Source of the DNA: Sternotherus odoratus
Lineage: Eukaryota; Chordata; Testudines; Kinosternidae
Direction: 5' to 3'
Assembly: GCA_032164245.1 (NCBI GenBank)
Contig: JAVMKO010000003.1
Span: 66,906,390-66,970,389 of the forward strand
DNA length: 64,000 nucleotides
A program made the position numbers and the translations under genes. Below the pieces are notes generated by a model. It was not told the origin of the DNA, did not search any database, and saw only the letters and a program-made list of their open reading frames with translations. Below are positions 52,453 through 64,000 of the stretch, piece by piece (the first letter of the stretch is position 1; every line of letters starts with the position of its first letter).

Positions 52453-52790
52453 AGAGGCGCTCTCCGGCTTCGCGCCTGCGCGCTGTGTCCGCTTCGCTTC
52501 CGGCTCCTAGAGTGGGGAAGTGACCGGGAGCGTCCCCTCCACGCAGGGGCTGCCCGGCCGCACCGGCCCGTTTAACTCCCAACCCGCCTCTGGTCTCACC
52601 CGCCTCAGCTACTGCCCCAGAGGCCTGGACTCTGCGCCGCTCTTCCTGCCGCTGGAGCCCCCGGGGGGTTTGACTGCCCCGTCTGGGGGGCGCGGCTCGC
52701 TAGGGGAACCCGCCCCTCCCCCGCCCGTTTAACGTCTGTCCCCTTCCCCCGTTGCCGTGCGGCGGTCCCGGAGCCCACCCCGCTGTCGCC

Positions 52791-52859
52791 ATGCCCGCCG
52801 CGGCGGCCGTGCCGATTATCCGCTGCGTGCAGAAGCTGGTGCTGTACGAGACCAGAGCT
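52791..52859 (+). CDS. FIG4: FIG4 coding exon 1
   Basis: ATG at 52791 with G at -3 (gtcgccATG) and donor gtgagt after 52859. The 23 codons read MPAAAAVPIIRCVQKLVLYE, then TRA, matching the N-terminus of vertebrate FIG4 (PIISSVQKLVLYETRA), and the exon ends at the same residue. FIG4/SAC3 is a PI(3,5)P2 5-phosphatase that works in a complex with PIKFYVE and the scaffold VAC14 on late endosomes and lysosomes. Only the leader before the SAC domain is here. The next exon is not in the window. Head-to-head placement with AK9 is also the human arrangement. Confidence 0.93.
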
Positions 52860-53348
52860 GTGAGTAACCGCGGCGCCTCCCCCGCCGGCTCCGCCCCTGC
52901 CGCCCGTAGCGGCGTCTGCAGGGCTCCGAGCAGCCTCCCCCACCTTCCTCTGCAGGGGGGGTTCCAGGTTCACTAACAGTGGGATGCTGTCATGGGTCAT
53001 GCAGATACCCCCCCCCCCATTGCCCCCCTCCGATTTACCCCGTCCCCTTCTGACCAAGGTTCCGCCCCAGACGTCCCACCCCGGAGGGAGGCGCCCAGCC
53101 GAGCTGACTAGGACCTGCTGAGCCCCAGGCCTCTGGCTGGAGATGAGCTTCCTCCGGCTTCAGGGGAGAAGGGGAGGGCGGGCCTCAGATCGGAGCGGGG
53201 ATGAGGCTAAGGCCGGGGTTTGGGGAGGCTTAGGCCCCCCCCCCCGCATCCCGGGTCTACCTATTTTTACGTGTCTCTCTGCTGCTGAAGGCATTTATTA
53301 GTATTATTTTTGTTAATTGCTCTATCATTGTAGCAGCCAGGAGCCCCG

Positions 53349-54046
53349 AGGGTTGCCAACTGGCTAATCACACAAACCCAAACACCCTCACACTGCCCTG
53401 CCCCTTCTCCAAGGCCTGGACCTGCTCACACCATCCTCTCCTGCCCTTACTTGCTCTGCCCACTCTCATTCACTTTAATGGGACAGGGAGTTGTAATGCA
53501 GGAGGGGGTGTGGGCTCTGGGAGGGAGTTTGGAGACAGGAGGGGGCTCAGCGCTGAGATGGGGTGTGTTGGCTCTGGGAGGGGGCTCAGGGCTGGGGCAG
53601 GAGGTTGGACAACGGGAGGGGGTGAGGGGTGCAGACTCTGGCCGGGCAGTGCTTATCTCTGGCAGCTCCTGGTCGGCAGCACAGTTGGGCTAAAGCAGGC
53701 TCCTTGCCTGCCCTGGCACTGCTCCTGGAAGGGGAGGTCAGGGGACTCCACGTGCCACACCTGCCTGCAGGCACTGCTCCTGCAGCTTTCATTGGCCGCA
53801 GCTAATGGGAGTTGCGGAATCGGAGTTTAGAGTGGGGGCAGTGTGCGAAGACTCCCCTTCCCCCCCTCCCCCCCCCCTCCCCCGGGACAGAGGGATGTGC
53901 AGGGCAGGCAGGGAGCCTGCCTTAGCCCTTCTGTGCAGCTGTACTTTTAGCAACCTAAAATCTTCCAGTTTGGCTCCAGTAACCCCCAGGAGCTAGAACC
54001 CAATTCCAGGAGACTCACGGCGAAACTGGGAGGGGTTGGCAACCTT
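53349..54046. mobile_element. DNA transposon with AGGGTTGCCAAC-type termini
   Basis: agggttgccaac at 53349 and its inverse gttggcaacctt at about 54035-54046 agree at 11 of 12 positions. The GC-rich interior has repeated gctctgggagggggctcag phrases. No transposase. It lies about 490 bp into FIG4 intron 1. Confidence 0.65.
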
Positions 54047-54545
54047 AGAAGCCCCAGTGGTGGATCAGGACCTAGATGTACTAGACACTGCACAAACACA
54101 GAACAAAAAGACACTCCCTGCCCCACAGCTTACAGTCTAGGTATAAAACAAGAGCTAACAGGTGGATTGGGACAGATAATGTGTAGGGGCGCACTAGTAA
54201 ACAATGAGACACGATTGGTTAGCATAATAGGCAGTGATTGTGGCATGCCAGCAGGTATCATGGCAAAAGAGGGTTTTGGGATGAGTTTTGAAAGAGGATA
54301 ACAGCTTTAAAATACTACAGTATTCCATAACAATAAGGGCAAACATTAAGGTGAGGTGCTTCTGTTACTTGCTTTATTATTTTATTATGAGATTAGGTAC
54401 TTCAAAACAACAAACTTGACTATAACAAAGAGAATATCTTTGTTAATAGACTAATGCTTTAATTATATTTTGTTTAGAGTCTGTGGAACTGGAGGTGTGT
54501 TGCTGTACAATCAATGTCAATTCATGAAAACCTCATGTGTAGTGT
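54047..54545. other. FIG4 intron 1, no feature recognised
   Basis: No supported element or exon. Confidence 0.45.
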
Positions 54546-54547
54546 TG

Positions 54548-54740
54548 GCCCCAGAATATTAGAGCAACAAAGTGGGTGAGGTAATATCTTTTATTAGTCC
54601 AGGTTCTGTTGGTGAAAGAGACAAGCTGTTGAGCCATAGAGAGCTCTTCTTGAGGTTTCCATGTTTCTTGATAGCTTGTCTCTTTCACCAGCAGAAGTTG
54701 GTCCAATAAAAATATTACCTCACCCACCTTGTCTCATTGA
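54548..54740. repeat. Inverted duplication of the Penelope-associated repeat
   Basis: Arms 54572-54627 and 54673-54728 are inverse copies (gtgggtgaggtaatat against atattacctcacccac), separated by about 45 bp. The unit is the same dispersed repeat as at 38742, 55985 and 59515. Confidence 0.75.
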
Positions 54741-54879
54741 AACCTTTTGGGAGGAAATATCCTTTACTGGCCTTTGAAGGTTGATATTGCAGACTCCTTT
54801 CTCTCAGATAACCTTCATTAGTTTATGTGGAAGAACGGCATAATTCTAAAACCATTCTGATATGGGTGTGTGTGTGTGG

Positions 54880-54950
54880 GAGACAAAATTAGCTTGCAGG
54901 CCGGATGTGGCCCGAGGGCTGTAGTTTGCGCACCCCTGCCTTAGGTGCAC
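54880..54950. repeat. hAT terminal fragment
   Basis: ggccggatgtggcccgaggg followed by tagtttgcgcacccctg is the right end of a hAT common in turtles. The remainder is missing. Confidence 0.5.
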
Positions 54951-55420
54951 TACCAGAGCAATGGTTCACCTCCCGCGGCTTATGGAATGCCTGCCTCAAC
55001 TCCTTTATCTTCGCTCTGCATTGCTGCGTGTCCCGATCATAGCCCTTTTTGCACAAGCCTTAAGAAATTTGCCCATATGTGTTCCTACAGGTCACTCACA
55101 GCTACAACTGAATAGACTCCTCTCCCCATTTACTGATCAGATCCAACAGCTCAGCAGTGGTCCAAGTACAGCGGTGGTCCAAGTACAGCAGCGGTCCAAG
55201 TGGGAGTGTGTTTGGTGTGATAGCCAGCTGTGCGAGCCTGGGAAGCCACCTGGGAAACTGCTCTGGGAAGCCAGCAAGCAAGCAGTAAATGAGATTTAAA
55301 ATTCCTGGGGCTTGCAAGGGGGAGGAGGCGGGTTGTCTTCAGGGCAGCGGAGTTCAAACTGCTGACCAGCGTGGCTTTTTTTGGACCTCATTCTGAGGTG
55401 CCTTTCTCTCCCCATTCTTT
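54951..55420 (-). repeat. Harbinger-like remnant
   Basis: Contains cttgcaagggggaggaggcggg and gcggagttcaaactgctgacc, sequence I associate with turtle Harbinger-type elements. The three short tandem phrases ggtccaagtacagc (55157-55200) are a local duplication. Frames in this block are broken. Confidence 0.4.
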
Positions 55421-55984
55421 GTATAGGGAGTCTAGGCACCTAACTCAGGCTTTGTGGATCATGGTGTGTTTCTGTGATTTTCTAGTTGCCTAAAAGTTAG
55501 GCGTTGTATTGCCCAGAGTTGCAGTACCCAATTCCCTAATAATAGGTTCCTGATAAATAGGGTTGGCAGAATTAGTTTTTATTGTTTTATAATTTTGATG
55601 GGAAATATTGATTATTAGTAAGCATTTTTTATTATTGATTTCAGCTTTCCCAGTTGAGGGAAATTATGGGAGGAATTGGACAATAATTGAGGACCCTTTA
55701 ATAAGGAGCCTCTGTGTCACAGAAATGAGGAGCTTTCTTCTGGCTCACTCCAGAGGCCTCACTAAACTTGTGGGATGGCCTGCCACTCTGTTACTGCAGC
55801 GAGTAGGGTCTGGTTCTGTCCTTCAGGTCATTTCACCTTTTTGATCTTCCTTCCCTGTGTTATGGCTATATTGTTTTCCTCTACTCCTGTTTATAGCTTA
55901 CCCAAGCAGCAAAAATAGTGAAAGTGGCATAGTTCTCTGTTTCTTTGTTACGTATATGTGAAGAGCTTCTGTGAAACAGTCTTA
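55421..55984. other. FIG4 intron 1, no feature recognised
   Basis: Mixed intronic sequence. Confidence 0.45.
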
Positions 55985-56100
55985 TTAGTATGCAATGTTG
56001 TTGTAGCTGGGTTAGTCCCAGCATATTAGAAAGTCAAGGTGAGAGAGACAAGCTTTCAAGCTTATACACAGAGCTCTTCTTCAGCTCTTTGCTGCTTGGG
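55985..56100. repeat. Penelope-associated repeat fragment
   Basis: gttgttgtagctgggttagtcccagcatatt and agacaagctttcaagcttatacacagagctcttcttc match the repeat at 59515. Confidence 0.55.
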
Positions 56101-56796
56101 CAATCTGTGCAATAGTTGAATATATGTCTGCAGACTTTGGAAGACAGCACTGCATTATTGCACGTGTGAAAGGCTGTCACCACATCTGGTAAGAGCTAGA
56201 AACGTACCCTTATTTTAGATAAAAAATGAGGTAGACCCCCACCAGTTGGCAGGTAAAGCTTTCTACTCGCCACTGGTGAATAAGCAAGGAGGCTTTTCAT
56301 GTCTTGCTTAAGGTTCCATTAACTTGATATAAATTGAATATTAATTATGATGCCATATGATGCAGGATCCAGATTTGGATTTTCATTGGGTTTTATTCCT
56401 GTATTTTGTGGGCTGGTACATAGATTTAGAATGTTGGAGGGAAATATACACTGACCACCATTTACAAATCCTGATTTTTATTTACAAAAATATACACTGA
56501 CCACCATTTACAAATCCTGATTTTTATTTAAAAAAAATATGTGAAACTTTAAAAAATGGTGGCTATGTATGAACGTTGTCTAGGTTTCACAGATATCACC
56601 TAATTGGTTAACTGTTTACCGCTGTTTACCATGGTGGGCTGGTTCAGGATGGCAGGGACTGGGGTCCTGCCAAGGCCAGGGTCCTGCCTGGCGTGGCCAG
56701 CCGCGGAGTTAATGGTTAATGTCCTGTTAACAGTAAACCTAATGCTTACTGGTTAACCTTTTACAGCCCTAATTTTAATAGAAAATCCTAATAGAG
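56101..56796. other. FIG4 intron 1 with a short tandem duplication
   Basis: A 45-bp phrase (tacactgaccaccatttaca plus atcctgatttttattta) occurs twice at about 56447-56535. Otherwise unremarkable. Confidence 0.6.
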
Positions 56797-57840
56797 TAGA
56801 TGCTTGTTTATAGGAACATCTTGTAAGAGCAACTCTGCTTATGAGCTAAATTTTCCCTTTAATCACTTTCCCTACCAATTTATACCAAATGACCAAAATT
56901 CCAAATTGTCCACCTGGTAACAGCAACATAACCGCTGCATAAGAGCAACATTTGTGATGATGTGATGTCACATCCTCCGTTTACTTGCATCATTTCTTTT
57001 GTGGCAAAACCAGACAAAATGCAAGAAGTCTTTCACTGAAAGAAAAAGTACAGATTATCTGAGACTGTCAAACTTTGGGGGCTACTCAAAACCAAGTTGC
57101 CGTCGAGTGGGAGTTGCACAGGTCTATTGTAGGTGGAATGTGGAAGCAGAAGGATAAGCTTTTCGCTAAATATGAAGCTGGACAGTTGAATAACTGCCAT
57201 AAGAGTGGGCATGAAGGAAAAGCCCCTGATGTCAACCAGGCTCTCTCTATATGGTTCAAGCAGAAGAGAGCTGCTTCACTTGGACTGTCATTTGCCTTAA
57301 ATTCATTCAATCCATTAACTAGATGGAAGAAATGCTTTAATATTGTTTACAAAAAAGAGCATGACAAAAAACCATCAGAGGGCAAGCCAGCAACTGAGCA
57401 GGGGCAGTACAAAAAGCTTCCTTCTATTCTTGAAAAGGTTTCTTCAGATGACATCTACAATGCTGACGAAACAGGATTTTATCTGAAAGGGTTCTGTGCC
57501 AGAGGATATGCAGAAAAAAAATTAAAAGCTAGAAGGAGGGAAAACTTCACAGGCGAGGACACATACCCTGTCTTTTGCCCATTGTTCATGATCAGGAAGT
57601 CAAAAAGATGCGTGCTTTCTGAAGGATTTCAGTAAACTTCCCGTTATGTCAGTTCATCAGAGGCCTGGATGACAGGTGAAATTTTCATCAACTGGTTTAA
57701 AAAAGTGGGTTTGTCAATTTTTTTTTTCCAGCGCCATACAATATGCATCTTATTGGATAACTTCTCACATCCTACCCTGGAGTGGTTCTCACCAAAATTC
57801 AGCTTGAATTCAGCTACTTTCTAACATGAAATCTTTGATG
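56797..57840 (+). mobile_element. Tigger/pogo element relic with transposase
   Basis: It opens with tagatgcttgtttataggaac, a plausible degraded terminus, and encodes a transposase across 57000-57830. No clear right terminus or TA pair is preserved. Confidence 0.65.
57000..57830 (+). pseudogene. Tigger-type (CENP-B/pogo) transposase, interrupted
   Basis: The main open part (57075-57635, 186 codons) has a CENP-B-like helix-turn-helix start (GATQNQVAVEW, then WKQKDKLFAKYEAGQLN), a second DNA-binding part with KAPDVNQALSIWFKQKRA, and IYNADETGF with the first catalytic Asp. After a frameshift, near 57740, ICILLDNFSHPT supplies the second Asp. The third catalytic residue is not seen. Family members cut and paste at TA sites; this copy is broken. 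Confidence 0.8.
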
Positions 57841-59510
57841 TAACCTATGGATCAAGGTGTGAGTAAGAACATGAAGGGACATACAAGCTGTAAACTATAT
57901 AGAAAACATGGTTCCTCAAGTCATTTGCACTCTAAATTACAGTACAGTTCAGATGCAATAAGCTCATACAATTGCTAAGGTATTCTATATTAATAACACA
58001 AAACAGTATAACTGTTGCAAAGCTGTAGTATTAATGCCTATTACTATGTTAAGATTTTTAATAAGCACTTATTAACTACATGAAGATTCATTTTCTGAAA
58101 ATTGTGCAGTTTATTTTTAGGTATGTTTCTTTAGAAGAATTTAAAATGCAAAATACTTAAATATTTATGATTTCTTGAGAGGATCGCTTCCTGAGCTGAT
58201 AGGTCATATTGCATGGAGAAATTCTCCCTCCTGGGAGAGCATGCAGTGACCACTGATGGCTGACCCTTAAGCTATCCTCAGGAGTGTTTTCACTGTACAA
58301 TGTTGGTCCCATGTAAATAAATTCTCTCAGTTACGGTTTTCTTACGTTGGATAGTCCCCACCAGCTTTTGTGAAGATGATACAATTGAGAAGAATCACCA
58401 CACTGACCTGTACTTTTCTCCTAGAACTCAGACATTCTGCTGGATTAATGGAAGGGGAAGTATGCTTCTTAGTTGCTACTATCCTTTATATCCATGTAGA
58501 CCTGATTTGGCTCCTCTCCATGTGGAGTAACAAAGAGGACAGTCCAACCCTATGTTAGCAATAATTATCGTTATGATGTTAGGACATTTAACACATGCTC
58601 TGAGCTCGGGTTTTCTGGGGTCAAATGCAAAATATATCACAGTAATCATGAAAATATTTTTTGGGTGGCAAAATTTTTCCTGAACAATTTTGTTGTTGAC
58701 TTGGAGGAGGAAGGTGACTTGACTGCAGGTGACAGCTCCTGTTGTGCTGTGCTAAAGGTCAGTGTTCAGCGTGTATGCAAGCAGAAAGATCTCCACAGTG
58801 TGCTAAAACATTACTAGTCCTGAGCCTATGATCCCAAATCAGTTTTCTTACTAAGGTCTCTCAGCAAGCCGCCCAGCATGTTCCCCGATCATTGGTTCAA
58901 TTCAATAGAAAGTGTAATTAGCACATCTCTGTTTATCTGCAGAGCTTGTGTGCTGGGACTTATGCCATAGGCAGCTACAGATTTCCGATTGCCACAAAAT
59001 TGCAAATGTTTTTCATAAGTATTTTAACTTTTACTGCAGAGACAACTTTTGCTATAACTTTTGCAGTTTAAAAATTAGGAACATTACCCAAACACCTTCA
59101 GTTATTGGGGCTTAGTTGGGCTTTCTGAAACTGGTTATTTTAGAATTATGTACTGCCTTTGTTGGGATCAGAGCCAGTACAATTGCTTTCAGAGTATTAT
59201 TGGATTTAAGAAAATCCTACAAGACAAATATGCCCAGCAGAAGCATATGTCTCCTTTTTGTTTTGCATCTATTTTTTTTTTAAACTGCATTAAGGATTAT
59301 AGGATGGAAGGTTTAATTTAAAATTAATCTTCGGAATATCCAACTTCTGTCGTTAGTAAATTTCCCTAGTGGGGATAATAAACCTTTCCTTCTTTGTACA
59401 CCAATTTGATTTAAACTTCCTATCTTTTTATAACTTCAAAATGATTTATTTGCCATTGTTTGTTTATTGAATAGACAACAAATATATATAAGCTTATAAA
59501 GCTTAATAAC
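57841..59510. other. FIG4 intron 1, no feature recognised
   Basis: Long AT-rich stretch with no exon or element that I can define. Confidence 0.5.
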
Positions 59511-59514
59511 TACA

Positions 59515-60120
59515 TGTATACAGTTGGTGTTGTAGTCATGTGGGTCCCATGATATCAGAGAGACCAGGTGAGTGAGGTAACATCTTTCATTGGACCAACT
59601 TCTGTTGTTGAGGGAGACAAGCTTTTGAGCCACAGAGCTCTTCTTGAGGTCTGGGAAGTGTACGCTGAGTCCTAGTCTACACTGGGGAGGGGGATTAACC
59701 TAAGCTATGCAACTGCAACTACGGGAATAGCGTAGCTGAAGTCGATGTATTTAGGTTGACTTACCGTGGCAACTTCATGGCGCTGGGTCTACTTTTGCCA
59801 CTCCCTCGTTAACTCCGCCTGCGTCTCTCGTGGTGGTGGAGTACTGGAGTCGATGGGAGAGTGCTCTGGGATCGATTTATTGTGTCTAGACTAGATGTGA
59901 TAAATTGACCCCCCCTCCCCCCCGAAAGATTGAATACTACCCACTGATCCAGCAGGTAGTGTAGACCTGCACATAGTGTCACAGTTAAATACAAGGTGAA
60001 ATAGATTGTTTAGCATAAAGTAGTTAACATTTATTTCAAGAGGCTGGTCAAAGTTAAGTGGCCTATTAACACCTATCCTGTCATGGGGGGAGAGAGGGGA
60101 AGGGAGAAGACAGAAGAGAG
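59515..60120. repeat. Penelope-associated repeat, split by a MITE
   Basis: gttggtgttgtagtcatgtgggtcccatgatat to 59668 continues at about 59977 with gtcacagttaaatacaaggtg, the usual order in this repeat. The Harbinger-type MITE fills the gap. Confidence 0.6.
59669..59976. mobile_element. Harbinger-type MITE
   Basis: The ends ctagtctacactggg and gtagtgtagacctg are inverses over the core AGTCTACACT. The interior (gcgtagctgaagtcgatgta, cgatttattgtgtctagac) is typical of a turtle Harbinger MITE family. The target duplication is not clear. Confidence 0.65.
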
Positions 60121-60124
60121 GAAA

Positions 60125-60900
60125 GGTTAAGATTAGCAGCCATGTTAGTCTGTATCCATAAAGAAAACGAGGAATACTTGTGGCACCTTAGAGACTAACC
60201 AGTTTATTTCAGCATAAGCTATCGTGGGCTATAGCCCACTTCATCGGATGCATAGAATGGAACATATAGAAGTAAGATGCATTTATATACACAGAAAGCA
60301 TAAAAAGTTGGAAATTACTATACCAATTCCAAGAGGCTGTTTAATTTGGATGAGCCATTATCAGCAGGAGAAAAAAACCTTTTGTAGTGATAATCAAGTG
60401 GATCTGTGTATGATAGTTGACAAGTTGTGAAGGAAACTTAACTAGGGAAATAGATTAAATTAGTGTAATGACTAAGCCATTCACAGTCCTTGTTTAACCC
60501 TTGGTTGATAGTGTTCAATCTGTAAATTAATTTAGAAGAGAGGAAGACAGATGGGGGTGGTGGTAGTAAGTTATAGGTTGTAATTCGTCATCAATCCAGT
60601 GTCTGTATGCAGTGCAAGGCTTTTGGTGTCTAGGAAAGTTATGAAATCAAGCTCTCCGGTTTGTTTTTTCAAAGTGTTGTGCAAGTTTCCTTCGAGGATG
60701 AGGAGTGATAGGTCAAATATAGAGTGATCACTTTGAAACGTGTTGTGACGGTGTTTTTATCTCTCTCTTATAGGAGTTCTTTCAAGGGCATAGTGATTGT
60801 CTGGTTTTATCCACGTAGTTGTTGGGGCATTTAGTGCACTGGATGAGTTGTGATATGCTGCCAGAAGAATTTTTGTGTCTCAATATTTTGTATGAAGAAG
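60125..60900 (-). mobile_element. Older Penelope-like element, 3' half
   Basis: The pLTR-like block (cagccatgttagtctgtatc, cacttcatcggatgcat) lies at 60125-60255. On the minus strand a decayed GIY-YIG region is recognisable near 60790-60880 (QCTKCPNNYVDKTRQSL parallels HQCPSAMYIGQTGQSL). It is a different, older lineage from the 19-23 kb elements. Confidence 0.7.
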
Positions 60901-63900
60901 CAAACTCAAGTTCTGGGACAGCAATTCAAGGAACTAATTTTCCAAGGAGAAACATCTCTGTGGCCCTACTTAGTACTTGATTGTTGAACTGTTGATCTAG
61001 AATTATCAAACAATAATTTAAGTGATGAGCTTCTGAATCTAAGACATTCATTTTAAAAAAGATATTTTCATGGGACTGTTTGAATCAAGAGGTTGGTAAT
61101 GTTATACGGAGCTTTTGAATTATGGGTCCCTGGTTTTAATCCAATCCAAACTGGTAAGGATCAAAGGCTGCTTGTATTGTATGGCTGTTTGGTGGTTTAT
61201 TTGTAATAAATTGCCAGTTTCAATCGAGATCCCAGTGGTTAGGTATCAGTATCAACCGTTGTACTGATTTTTATAATGCAAAGTCACCTTTCTTAAGCCT
61301 CAGCAAAGGCCAGAGACAGAATGAACATGGAAAGTGAACTGTCCGTCCACCAAGAAGTGATATTTCCAAGTCATGGTTGAAGGACATTGGCCAAATAGTA
61401 TTCATAAATTTTCAGTAGGTCTACTGCTCTCTACTGTGGATAATCGGAGTACTTCACTGTCTGGGTGTCAGTTTTATACTTTTTCAAAAACACTGCACTT
61501 AATAAACCTATTTTCTGGCCTTTAGAAATTGAATCCAGCTGAGTAATGAACAGTGTAAGGGAGTCACACTCTGTAAGCTATGCAGAAAATTTCAGTTGCC
61601 TTAATCCTTTGGTGTCAAAGATCCTAGTTGAGTGCCTCCTTATGTCTAGACTGCTCTGAGGGAATCCAGGCCTCTGGATTCCTGGTGTTTTAAGACTCCA
61701 CATCATGAACAGTGCCCAACCCCTGCACCAGTCATTGGGGTCCCTAAGAATACTTAGTTGCAGGTCCTATGTTCATCACTCTGTTTCTGAGAGCTGGAAC
61801 CTGCTACTCACCTGCCTGGCCCCTATGGTCAGTGCTGACTCTTCAGATTCTCCTGGAGCTTCTCTCCCAGAACTCCACCCCAAAGTGTAAGCCTTTAGGT
61901 TCGCCATTTAATTTTCACAGGAGGTATGTGGCAGTTGTGAAGCACATAATACACAGAGACACTTTGACAACAGACTACATAACATTCCCTTGGCAGTACT
62001 TGTGGGACCATCTGTCTGCAGGAAGTTAGGAAGGGACCCCTGCCTAATGCAGAATCCTATGTGTTGGGTTGCCTCTTTTTTTCTTGAGCTTGGACATGCT
62101 TTGCCAGCTTCAGCAGGTGTCCAAGACCTCTGCCACATAACTTCCTTAGCAGGCGACTTTTCCTCTGATAGACCAATGTTCCTTGTTGGGAGACAGTAAT
62201 GTTGTCTAAACTCTAGAGCAATTTTATTTCAGTGGTTGAGCCCTCGCATATGGAATTTTGTTTTAATGTGCAATAAAGAGACAAGAAAAGACCACTACCT
62301 CCACAGTCAGAATGGAATTTGCATTGTGATCCAGATGCATCCAAAGAGCCCTCATTATCAAATGGAATTCATAAGTTATACATACAGGTTCCCTACTTCA
62401 TTACATAAGGATTCTTATTTCTTTTTATTGTTATAGTCCTTCCTGTTAGTCAAGAATGTTATTATCAGTACAATTCAATTTCGTCTTGCTTATTTCTGCA
62501 ACATGAATGGGAGCAGTACCTTGGACACAGAATGTTGTGTAGAGACACTTCCGTTTTCATTTTCAAAACAGAACTGGCAAAATCTTCAAAGCAGCATTGG
62601 TAATAACTAGAGAGATTTTTCATGGTACTTTGAGGTAACTTGTTAGGATGGGAGGAGTTGAATGTCAAGTCAGGAAACTAGTAACTATAAGTTTTTTAAA
62701 GTATAGGCCCCAGTCCATTTTATTTTTTAAAATTATTTTAGGTAGCATCTCAATCTTATACAGCGGTCCAGCAAATGCTCTGTTCTTCCTGGATCTCTTT
62801 TTGTTTCAGTCTCTTAATAATAAAAAAAAATTATGTTGCACATTCACTGTCGTGTTTGTAATTTCTTTTGTGTTCTGACTGACTCTTCCTTGATAGTTGT
62901 GTAGTAGCAAATTAAATGATAGCATCTGTAACTGCTGTGGTTCAAGTCCTGCTGAGTGTCATCCATTAACACAATTAATACACCCACATATTTATTTTCA
63001 CTAATTTATTCATCTGAAGAAACATCTGCTGGTTGAAGCATCACTTTTTGTTTATTACTGCTGTATTCAGAAACTGTAAGTAGATGTATGTTTATGCTTA
63101 AATAACAGAAAAGTTGAAAAATTATAGTGGGCTGGACTACAGTGATGCTCTTTTACAGATGACTTCATTAGGAGCTACTTGCTTATAAACCTATCTTTAG
63201 GCTCCAAGATCTGAAAATCTTGGTCCAAAGTAGCAGTCTTTGGATCAAGTCCAGAAATTCTGGTGGATGTTCTCCATCTTGTTTCCAGATAAAATTTCTT
63301 CTAATGTTCAATCCTCTTTCATGTAGTGAGCAAGTTGCTATATATCAAGTGAAGACTGAGAAAGGAAAGATCTTTAATCCAAATGACAGATCCTGTCACA
63401 TTCTTTTTCCTCATCTATATTGATTAATTAAGGTCACTCCAATAAGAACAGCAACAAAATACAACTTTAACAAGCCAAGTATGACCAAAAGTCTTATATC
63501 ACACCTTTCGTTTTTGTCTCTGGATTATTCGTATAATACTGTCTCTTAAGATACACATGATTTTAAGCAAAAATTCATTCTTGGTAGTGAGTTCTTGGGA
63601 ACGAATCCATTTCACTAATGTGTTTTGGTCTTCTGTGCAGCCATGCTAGAATTGTTGTAATAATAATACTTCAGATTGACATAGCAGCTCTTATCCTAGG
63701 ATCTCAAAATATCTTGCAAACAATAATAAACTCTCACATAAGAGAGAGTTTCCAACGATGAAACTGTTGTATGCCTTTTATTTGTTGGCAAACTAAGGTA
63801 CAGAGAGAGAAAGGGTAGTCCTCAAAAAATACCTTGAGTAGAATATTTGCTTTTAAACCATGGTAAGTAGAAAACTGGGAGAAAAAATTGAAACTTTTAT

Positions 63901-64000
63901 TTTACATTGTGGGAAATTTGTCGTGTTTGGTAAGGATAGAACATAGATATTTCTAAATAGAAACGTTCAGATCAAATGAGTTTTTTGTTGACACTTCCGC
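60901..64000. other. FIG4 intron 1, no feature recognised
   Basis: No FIG4 exon 2, RNA gene or element with clear limits found. The short frames show no known product. Confidence 0.5.

Larger units (their letters stand above)
51540..53250. promoter_or_regulatory. CpG island, probable AK9/FIG4 bidirectional promoter
   Basis: CpG dinucleotides are dense across this GC-rich stretch, unlike the flanks. It separates the AK9 5' end (minus) from FIG4 (plus). It has CCAATC at 52091, GC boxes near 52056-52070 and 52143-52152, ETS-type CTTCCGG at 52497-52503, NRF1-like GCGCCTGCGC at 52472-52481 and GTCACGTGAC at 52443-52452. No TATA box is apparent, as usual for housekeeping promoters. Transcription starts are not fixed by sequence alone. 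Confidence 0.85.

Noticed and set aside
53451..53830. Open frames after FIG4 exon 1
   Set aside because: They lie in a repeat-rich DNA transposon interior and show no family similarity.
52860..64000. FIG4 exon 2
   Set aside because: I looked for a plus-strand acceptor followed by a RYFLVG-like reading and found none. The first intron is long in human as well.

Overview
The window is vertebrate nuclear DNA, most likely from a cryptodiran turtle. It is intron-rich and AT-rich. It carries CR1 LINEs, a tRNA-headed SINE with a CR1-like tail (the tortoise polIII/Cry SINE type), many Penelope-like, DIRS, hAT, Harbinger and Tigger relics, and two animal genes arranged head to head.

Genes. AK9 (adenylate kinase 9) runs on the minus strand. 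I could define sixteen coding exons with GT-AG junctions that keep one reading frame (599 codons), from the ATG at 49139 down to an exon ending at 155; the rest of the gene lies beyond base 1. A probable non-coding first exon ends at 51946 inside a CpG island. FIG4 (the phosphoinositide phosphatase SAC3) starts on the plus strand at 52791; only its first coding exon (23 codons) is in the window, and 52860-64000 is its first intron. The island at about 51540-53250 is probably a shared bidirectional promoter. It holds a CCAAT box, an ETS-type site, an NRF1-like site and a perfect 10-bp CLEAR-type E-box.

Layout. 421-1488: Harbinger-type element with TTA target duplication and G-rich internal tandem units. 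3329-8790: three same-strand DIRS-like retrotransposons with a Cry-type SINE between two of them; a fourth DIRS lies at 10725-12620. 14690-15760: remnant with a Myb/SANT-like coding segment. 16490-17213: solo LTR with 5-bp duplication. 19150-23239: a Penelope-like element interrupted by a second Penelope copy in head-to-head inverted form. 26741-32110: a decayed Ty3/Gypsy-type element split by a CR1, a Tigger-type element and a GC-rich minisatellite block. 34700-37960: an I-clade-like LINE relic interrupted by a hAT. 40490-40779: a 5S rRNA-derived retroposon with a 17-bp target duplication. 42580-44130 and 45640-47330: CR1-superfamily LINE pieces, the second with a clean hAT insertion. 53349-54046 and 56797-57840: DNA transposons in FIG4 intron 1, the latter with a Tigger/pogo transposase relic.

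The two cellular genes are not known to share a pathway. AK9 is a multidomain nucleotide mono/diphosphate kinase; FIG4 acts with PIKFYVE and VAC14 on endolysosomal PI(3,5)P2. Their link here is the shared promoter. Almost everything else is transposon debris in introns.
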